Shown piece by piece: positions 59,719 through 64,000 of a stretch of DNA of 64,000 nt. The notes under the pieces are model-generated. The model worked only from the letters and a program-made list of their open reading frames with translations. It did not search any database and was not told where the DNA came from. The stretch spans positions 40,339-104,338 of the forward strand of contig JACCRF010000093.1 in NCBI GenBank assembly GCA_013813715.1. The letters are read 5' to 3'. Source of the DNA: Gemmatimonadaceae bacterium (GTDB lineage Bacteria; Gemmatimonadota; Gemmatimonadetes; Gemmatimonadales; Gemmatimonadaceae). A program made the translations under genes and the position numbers. Numbering within the stretch: position 1 is the stretch's first letter; each line of letters begins with the position of its first letter.

Positions 59719-61115
59719 TGGCTTTTGTAGAACGCAATCGTCGACCATGCGACAGCGTACTCGACACGATTGCCTGGACGCCGCTGATTCGCCTGAACTC
59801 GGTAACGCGTGGAATCAGAACTCCGGTTTATGGAAAGGCGGAGTTCTTCAACCCGGGCGGGTCGGTCAAGGATCGAATAGCAGTTCCGATCATAGAGCAG
59901 GCGGAACGTGAAGGACGGCTCAAGCCGGGTGGAACGATTGTCGAAGGAACGAGCGGCAATACGGGAACGGCACTGGCTATCGCGGCAGCGCTGCGCGGCT
60001 ACAAATGCATCTTCACCATGCCGGATAAGATGTCGCAGGAAAAGGTGAGGCTTCTGAAGGCGTTCGGGGCAGAGGTGATCGTGACTCCGACGGCGGTGCC
60101 GCCGGATCATCCAGATAATTATGTGATGATGGCAAAGCGGATTGCGAAAGAAACGCCCAATGCAATTCTCGCTGACCAGTTCTACAACGAGGCGAATCCG
60201 CAGGCGCACTACGACGTCACGGGCCCTGAGCTGTGGGAGCAGACCGAGGGACGTATCACCCATTTCGTCGCAGCGGCCGGTACTGGCGGAACGATCACTG
60301 GAGTAGGCCGGTACCTGAAGGAAAAAAATCCGGGCATCAGAATTATCGCCGGCGATCCTGTAGGATCGATCCTGGCCGATTACTGGCGCACGGACGGAAG
60401 GCAGATTCGTGAAGGGGTACCCTATAAAGTCGAAGGGATCGGTCAGGACAAGATCCCGGGAACGCTTGATATGCGCCTTATCGATGACTTCGAGACTGTC
60501 ACCGATAAGGAATCGTTTGCGATGGCCCGCCGGCTGACGCGTGAAGAAGGATTGTTCGTTGGAGGGTCATCGGGACTGATCACCCACGTTGCGCTGAGAG
60601 TCGCACGAGAGGTGGATGATCCCAATGCATTCGTCGTCACCGTTCTGTGCGATACCGGCGAACGATATCTCTCGAAGGTCTACAACGACGAATGGATGCG
60701 GGAGAACCAGATGCTCGACAGCTCCCGGGCCACACTGATGCACGTCCTCGGACGAAAGGAGGGCGCGACTCCAGCGGTAGTGAGCACCTCGCAGGGGGCG
60801 ACGGTTCGTCAGGCACTTGGATTGATGACGCTGCACGACGTGTCGCAGCTTCCGGTGATGGAGGATCAGAACTGCGTCGGCTCCGTAAGTGACTGGTCGC
60901 TGTCCCAGAAAAGCCTCGAGAACCCGAAACTGCTGGATGCCACGGTTAGCGAGGTCATGGAATCACCGTTTCCAATGGTGGCTTCGGACCAGTCGGTAGA
61001 CAACGTGGTGAAGCTGTTGTCGAAGGCGAATCCAGCTGTTCTTGTGCGCAGTAATGGGACGGTGCAGGGCATTGTGACACGATCTGACATGCTGCATTAC
61101 ATGATGACTCGGTAG
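59718..61115 (+). CDS. cbs: Cystathionine beta-synthase (PLP fold plus CBS pair)
   Basis: 465 aa. The fold-type II PLP domain (1-330) has the Schiff-base lysine in NPGGSVKDRIA, the phosphate loop GTGGTITGVGRY and the SGNTGTALA substrate loop. The C-terminal CBS domain pair (about 340-465) ends YMMTR. This matches cystathionine beta-synthase, which condenses serine with homocysteine, so it is a consumer of the serine made by the operon at 3-9 kb. O-acetylserine-dependent cysteine synthesis is an alternative reaction for the fold. No heme-binding N-terminus. Confidence 0.88.
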   Translation: MAFVERNRRPCDSVLDTIAWTPLIRLNSVTRGIRTPVYGKAEFFNPGGSVKDRIAVPIIEQAEREGRLKPGGTIVEGTSGNTGTALAIAAALRGYKCIFTMPDKMSQEKVRLLKAFGAEVIVTPTAVPPDHPDNYVMMAKRIAKETPNAILADQFYNEANPQAHYDVTGPELWEQTEGRITHFVAAAGTGGTITGVGRYLKEKNPGIRIIAGDPVGSILADYWRTDGRQIREGVPYKVEGIGQDKIPGTLDMRLIDDFETVTDKESFAMARRLTREEGLFVGGSSGLITHVALRVAREVDDPNAFVVTVLCDTGERYLSKVYNDEWMRENQMLDSSRATLMHVLGRKEGATPAVVSTSQGATVRQALGLMTLHDVSQLPVMEDQNCVGSVSDWSLSQKSLENPKLLDATVSEVMESPFPMVASDQSVDNVVKLLSKANPAVLVRSNGTVQGIVTRSDMLHYMMTR

Positions 61116-61128
61116 GGGCACGAAGCAG

Positions 61129-62145
61129 TTGAAGATCACTGTCTTGATGGGTGGGGCATCGTCGGAGAGGAACGTCTCGCTGGCATCCGGCTTCCGTATC
61201 GTCGAAGCCCTCAGATCGCGGGGCCACGATGTAACCCCGTTCGACCCGTCTCGCGGGCCGATTACCAGTGAGATGGAGCGAGAGCTGTCGGCGGGCGTAG
61301 TCGGGACTGAACCTCCCTCTCTCGAGATGCTGGCGAAGGTCACCGGCGGATCCTTTCTCCCAGCCCTCGAAAGACGGCCGGAAATCTTCGAGGCCGACGT
61401 GGTATTTCTCGGATTGCATGGTGGGCAGGGGGAAGATGGGACCCTCCAGGCGTTGCTCGACATGGCTCACATTACGTATACGGGGCCGGGCCACCTCTCG
61501 AGCGCGCTCGCAATGGACAAGGATCTCTCGAAGAAACTGTTTCGCGTGGCGGGGGTCCAGACGGCTGACTGGCTGATGGCACCGACATCGGTCGAAGAGG
61601 TAGAGGCGGCGCTTGGATTTCCTGTGGTCGTCAAGCCCTCCAAGCAGGGATCGACAGTTGGTTTGACTGTCGTGAAAGAACGCGGACACCTCGAGAGCGC
61701 GATCGATGAGGCCTGGCTCTATGATGACGAGGTGATGATCGAGCAGTTCATCGCGGGACGCGAGCTGACTGTAGGAGTGCTCGGCGACCGGGCTCTCCCC
61801 GTGGGCGAGATTAAACCGGTGCACGAGATATATGACTACGAGTGCAAGTACACCGTAGGCATGGCTACGGAGGAATTTCCGGCGAAGCTGAGCACTGCGC
61901 AAACTGATCTTGTGCAGCAGCAGGCACTCGCCGCTTTCAGGGCACTCAAACTCAGGGGATGCGCGCGGATTGATTTTCGGCTCGATACCTCCGATGATGA
62001 AGGGAGTGTCAGCGGCCTCTATTGTCTGGAGGCTAACACGTTGCCCGGAATGACCGAGCTGAGTCTGATACCGCAGGGAGCGGCAGCAACCGGTATGTCA
62101 TTTCCCGAATTGTGTGAAGAGATTGTGCGCCTGGCGCAGAAATGA
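61129..62145 (+). CDS. ddl: D-alanine--D-alanine ligase
   Basis: 338 aa ATP-grasp enzyme that makes D-Ala-D-Ala for peptidoglycan. N-terminal VLMGGASSERNVSLASG, GLHGGQGEDGTLQALLD, TGPGHLSSALAMDKDLSKK, FPVVVKPSKQGSTVG, and the C-terminal metal site in LEANTLPGMTELSL. The start is given as TTG 61129, as no ATG or GTG is close by. Together with murB it serves wall synthesis. Confidence 0.95.
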   Translation: MKITVLMGGASSERNVSLASGFRIVEALRSRGHDVTPFDPSRGPITSEMERELSAGVVGTEPPSLEMLAKVTGGSFLPALERRPEIFEADVVFLGLHGGQGEDGTLQALLDMAHITYTGPGHLSSALAMDKDLSKKLFRVAGVQTADWLMAPTSVEEVEAALGFPVVVKPSKQGSTVGLTVVKERGHLESAIDEAWLYDDEVMIEQFIAGRELTVGVLGDRALPVGEIKPVHEIYDYECKYTVGMATEEFPAKLSTAQTDLVQQQALAAFRALKLRGCARIDFRLDTSDDEGSVSGLYCLEANTLPGMTELSLIPQGAAATGMSFPELCEEIVRLAQK

Positions 62146-62203
62146 GGAACCCTCAGGCACGGTCTGTGTTATAGAAAGATCCCCCGTTGTGAAGCAGGTT
62201 CCA

Positions 62204-63142
62204 ATGTCCGAAGCGCTGTACGAATCCCCCCCGCAGCCCAGAATGACGCCAGCCGTTCAATGGCTGATCGCGGCAAATGTAGGCGTCTATTTCCTCCAGC
62301 TCACACTCTTCTTCAGACTCGAGACCGTCTTTGGCGTGCTCGGCCTCTCAGGAGATCGGTTCCCCGCCGAGTGGTGGACACTGGGCACCTATATGTTCGT
62401 CCACGGCGGGCTCTGGCACCTTGCGTTCAACATGCTTGCCCTGTGGATGTTCGGGCCAAGAATCGAACACCTTTGGGGTGCCAGGAGCTTCGTCTACTTC
62501 TATTTATGGTGCGGGATTGGAGGTGCGGTAGCCCACCTGCTGGTCGAGGGCGATGCCAGACTTGTCGGCGCATCAGCGGCGGTGATTGGCGTTCTGCTCG
62601 CGTATGCCCTGCGATGGCCGGATGAAGAGGTCTATATCTTCGGCGTAATACCGATGAAGACGCGGTGGCTCGTTGTCTGGCTGGCGCTTATCAATCTTGC
62701 GATGGGAATTTCCTCGACCAAAGGAGGATCTGGTATTGGGTGGTGGGCACATCTGGGCGGCCTTGCCTTCGGATGGATCTTTCTGCGTGTCTCAGCTTTC
62801 GGCGGGCTCGACAACTTCAGACGGTGGGTGTCACCCGTTCCGGATGAACCAGAGGATGCTTTCAGGGCAGTGCCGCGTGCCAGGCCCAGGAATCGTGATC
62901 GCGGGGATCGGACGGAGGGAATAGATGACGTGGTCGCGAAGAGCAACGCGGTCGTTGCGCGTCCGGCGCGTCCGGCTCTCTTGCCGCGGGCGAGCGACGA
63001 TGCGGCAACAAGGCAATCGGCGGAGAAGCTGGATCTGGTGCTCGACAAGATTTCCAGGCACGGTATCGAAAGCCTGACCAGCGAGGAGCTGGGAGTTCTC
63101 GAAGAGATGTCGAAAAAGCTGAGAGGACCCGAGTCCCACTGA
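62204..63142 (+). CDS. Rhomboid-family intramembrane serine protease
   Basis: 312 aa from ATG 62204; an in-frame extension to 62114 overlaps ddl and is rejected. Six membrane helices (about residues 14-215). Catalytic Ser in LVGASAAVIGVLLAY (GxS motif) and His in GWWAHLGGLAFG; the HGGLWHLAFNMLALWMFG loop is standard. The C-terminal about 95 residues are cytoplasmic, Arg/Pro-rich, ending in a helix with DKISRHGIESLTSEEL. Substrates unknown. Confidence 0.92.
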   Translation: MSEALYESPPQPRMTPAVQWLIAANVGVYFLQLTLFFRLETVFGVLGLSGDRFPAEWWTLGTYMFVHGGLWHLAFNMLALWMFGPRIEHLWGARSFVYFYLWCGIGGAVAHLLVEGDARLVGASAAVIGVLLAYALRWPDEEVYIFGVIPMKTRWLVVWLALINLAMGISSTKGGSGIGWWAHLGGLAFGWIFLRVSAFGGLDNFRRWVSPVPDEPEDAFRAVPRARPRNRDRGDRTEGIDDVVAKSNAVVARPARPALLPRASDDAATRQSAEKLDLVLDKISRHGIESLTSEELGVLEEMSKKLRGPESH

Positions 63143-63167
63143 TTGAACTGGGTCTCCGATTCGTGCA

Positions 63168-63572
63168 TTGTTCGGAATGCCGAAACCGGAACTGCTCGAG
63201 ACGTTCACGAATCCTTACGTGGACAGGGAATATGAAATCCATATGGACTGCAATGAGTTCACGTCGCTGTGTCCACTTGGCGGGATCGAGACAGACGCGA
63301 AGGAACTCGATGCATTGCAGGGCGGAGCGCCGGACTTCGGGATAATCAGGATTACCTACGTGCCAGCGCAGGTCTGCGTCGAGCTCAAGAGCCTCAAGCT
63401 CTACCTGTGGAGCTTTCGAAATGACGGGATCTTCTACGAGCGGGCGGTGAACCGTATCCTCGATGACCTCGTAGCAGCCGTCAGTCCTCGGTGGATGAGA
63501 GTGGTTGGCGACTTCAACCTGCGAGGCGGAATCAAATCGGTGATCACGACTACACACGGTGCGAAAGGCTAG
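63168..63572 (+). CDS. queF: 7-cyano-7-deazaguanine reductase QueF
   Basis: 134 aa, type I (unimodular) QueF, which reduces preQ0 to preQ1 with NADPH for queuosine synthesis. CNEFTSLCPLGG holds the catalytic Cys; the QueF motif ELKSLKLYLWSFRNDGIFYE is intact. Between CPLGG and PDFG there is an extra segment, IETDAKELDALQGGA, where most family members go straight from CPVTGQ to PDF. TTG 63168 or ATG 63177 may be the start. No other queuosine gene is visible, but tRNA modification genes mnmE and mnmG are in the window. Confidence 0.9.
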   Translation: MFGMPKPELLETFTNPYVDREYEIHMDCNEFTSLCPLGGIETDAKELDALQGGAPDFGIIRITYVPAQVCVELKSLKLYLWSFRNDGIFYERAVNRILDDLVAAVSPRWMRVVGDFNLRGGIKSVITTTHGAKG

Positions 63573-63615
63573 CTCGGCGGCTCCGGCTTTTCATTCAGCG
63601 GCATGCTGGCGATGA

Positions 63616-63747
63616 TCAGCTGAAGATCCCGATTTTTCCAAGCAGGAACCAGAGGATGATGAAGACAACGATCCCCATGCAGCCGCAACCGCCGGTGAGT
63701 TTTCTGGCGCCATAACCCGCGGCAATGCCGCGCAGGATCTTGCTCAT
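63616..63747 (-). CDS. 43-residue Gly/Cys-containing membrane peptide
   Basis: Starts MSKILRGIAAGYGARKLTGG with a Cys-Gly-Cys next, then one strongly hydrophobic helix (MGIVVFIILWFLLGKIGIF) and stop. ATG 63747 has a GTGGAG site six bases upstream. The basic N-terminus and single helix predict an inner-membrane peptide. No family recognised. The gene is convergent with queF (44 bases) and divergent from tRNA-Phe. Confidence 0.7.
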   Translation of the reverse strand: MSKILRGIAAGYGARKLTGGCGCMGIVVFIILWFLLGKIGIFS

Positions 63748-63926
63748 GGTTTCTCCACTTCGAGGGGGATCGTGTCCGAGGCAATAGCCAGAGAGCGGTC
63801 ATTCCATCAGTGCGCCGAGCATGCACGAGTTGTACCGGTGTCGAGGAGCAGGAGTTGGCGGGGGTTCCAGCGTCAACCAGCCAGAATTACATTGCGCACC
63901 GCGGCCAGTACGAGCGTGGAAACACC

Positions 63927-63999
<73 letters not shown>

Positions 64000-64000
64000 T

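Noticed and set aside
60955..61902. 315-codon minus-strand open frame opposite cbs and ddl
   Set aside because: Spans two well-supported genes on the other strand and shows no domain.

Overview
The window is a chromosomal segment around the replication origin of a Gram-negative-type bacterium, most likely a member of the Gemmatimonadota or a close relative. This rests on the combination of a GWxTD-domain lipoprotein, several active/inactive M16 peptidase pairs, a SIMPL-domain protein, TonB-C and SPOR proteins, and a class V transaminase serving serine synthesis. Base composition is mid-50s %GC by eye and more A+T rich between about 31 and 38 kb. That is lower than cultured Gemmatimonas, so the phylum assignment is an inference. 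No insertion sequence, prophage, CRISPR array or rRNA gene was seen.

Layout. 1-2 kb: an M16 peptidase pair, with the partner running off the left edge. 2-3 kb: murB. 2.9-9.6 kb: a leftward operon, serA - FAD-linked 2-hydroxyacid dehydrogenase - serB - class V aminotransferase - ABC-F ATPase, every junction a 4-bp stop/start overlap. 9.7-12.5 kb: a cysteine-less ArsC-like protein, two alpha/beta hydrolases and an NfeD-like protein. 12.5-12.8 kb: a small gene broken by a one-base frameshift. 12.9-18.6 kb: mnmG, an EamA transporter, a SIMPL protein and parA-parB with a parS-like site. 18.6-23.7 kb: a nucleoside ABC transporter operon that includes a Nif3-family gene. 23.7-31.1 kb: an unknown exported protein, polA with a degenerate proofreading site, a GWxTD lipoprotein, a Ser/Thr kinase and a histidine kinase. 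31.2-34.2 kb: pyrE, an AraC-type regulator, RNase P RNA with its terminator, and a lipoprotein.

34.2-41.7 kb is the classic origin block: dnaN and dnaA leftward, then rpmH-rnpA-yidD-yidC-(MBL hydrolase)-mnmE rightward. G/C strand bias reverses sharply between dnaN and dnaA, which places the probable origin at about 35.34-35.56 kb. From 43.7 kb onward nearly everything reads rightward: a structured leader with a mini-ORF, a DUF4177-like protein and a beta-CASP RNase; a YdcF protein and two more M16 pairs; Nudix; an ECF sigma/anti-sigma pair; holA; a SPOR protein; mutS; a TonB-C lipoprotein; cystathionine beta-synthase; ddl; rhomboid; queF. A 43-residue membrane peptide on the minus strand and tRNA-Phe close the window.

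Functional themes are replication and segregation (dnaA, dnaN, polA, holA, mutS, parAB), RNA and tRNA maturation (rnpA, rnpB, mnmE, mnmG, queF, beta-CASP RNase, tRNA-Phe), membrane biogenesis (yidC, yidD), cell wall (murB, ddl), serine supply, and nucleoside/pyrimidine acquisition (transporter, pyrE, upp). Translational coupling by 4-bp overlaps is pervasive and decides many start sites. Two genes, a small unknown one and rnpA, need a one-base correction in an A tract to read through, so homopolymer errors in the assembly should be considered.
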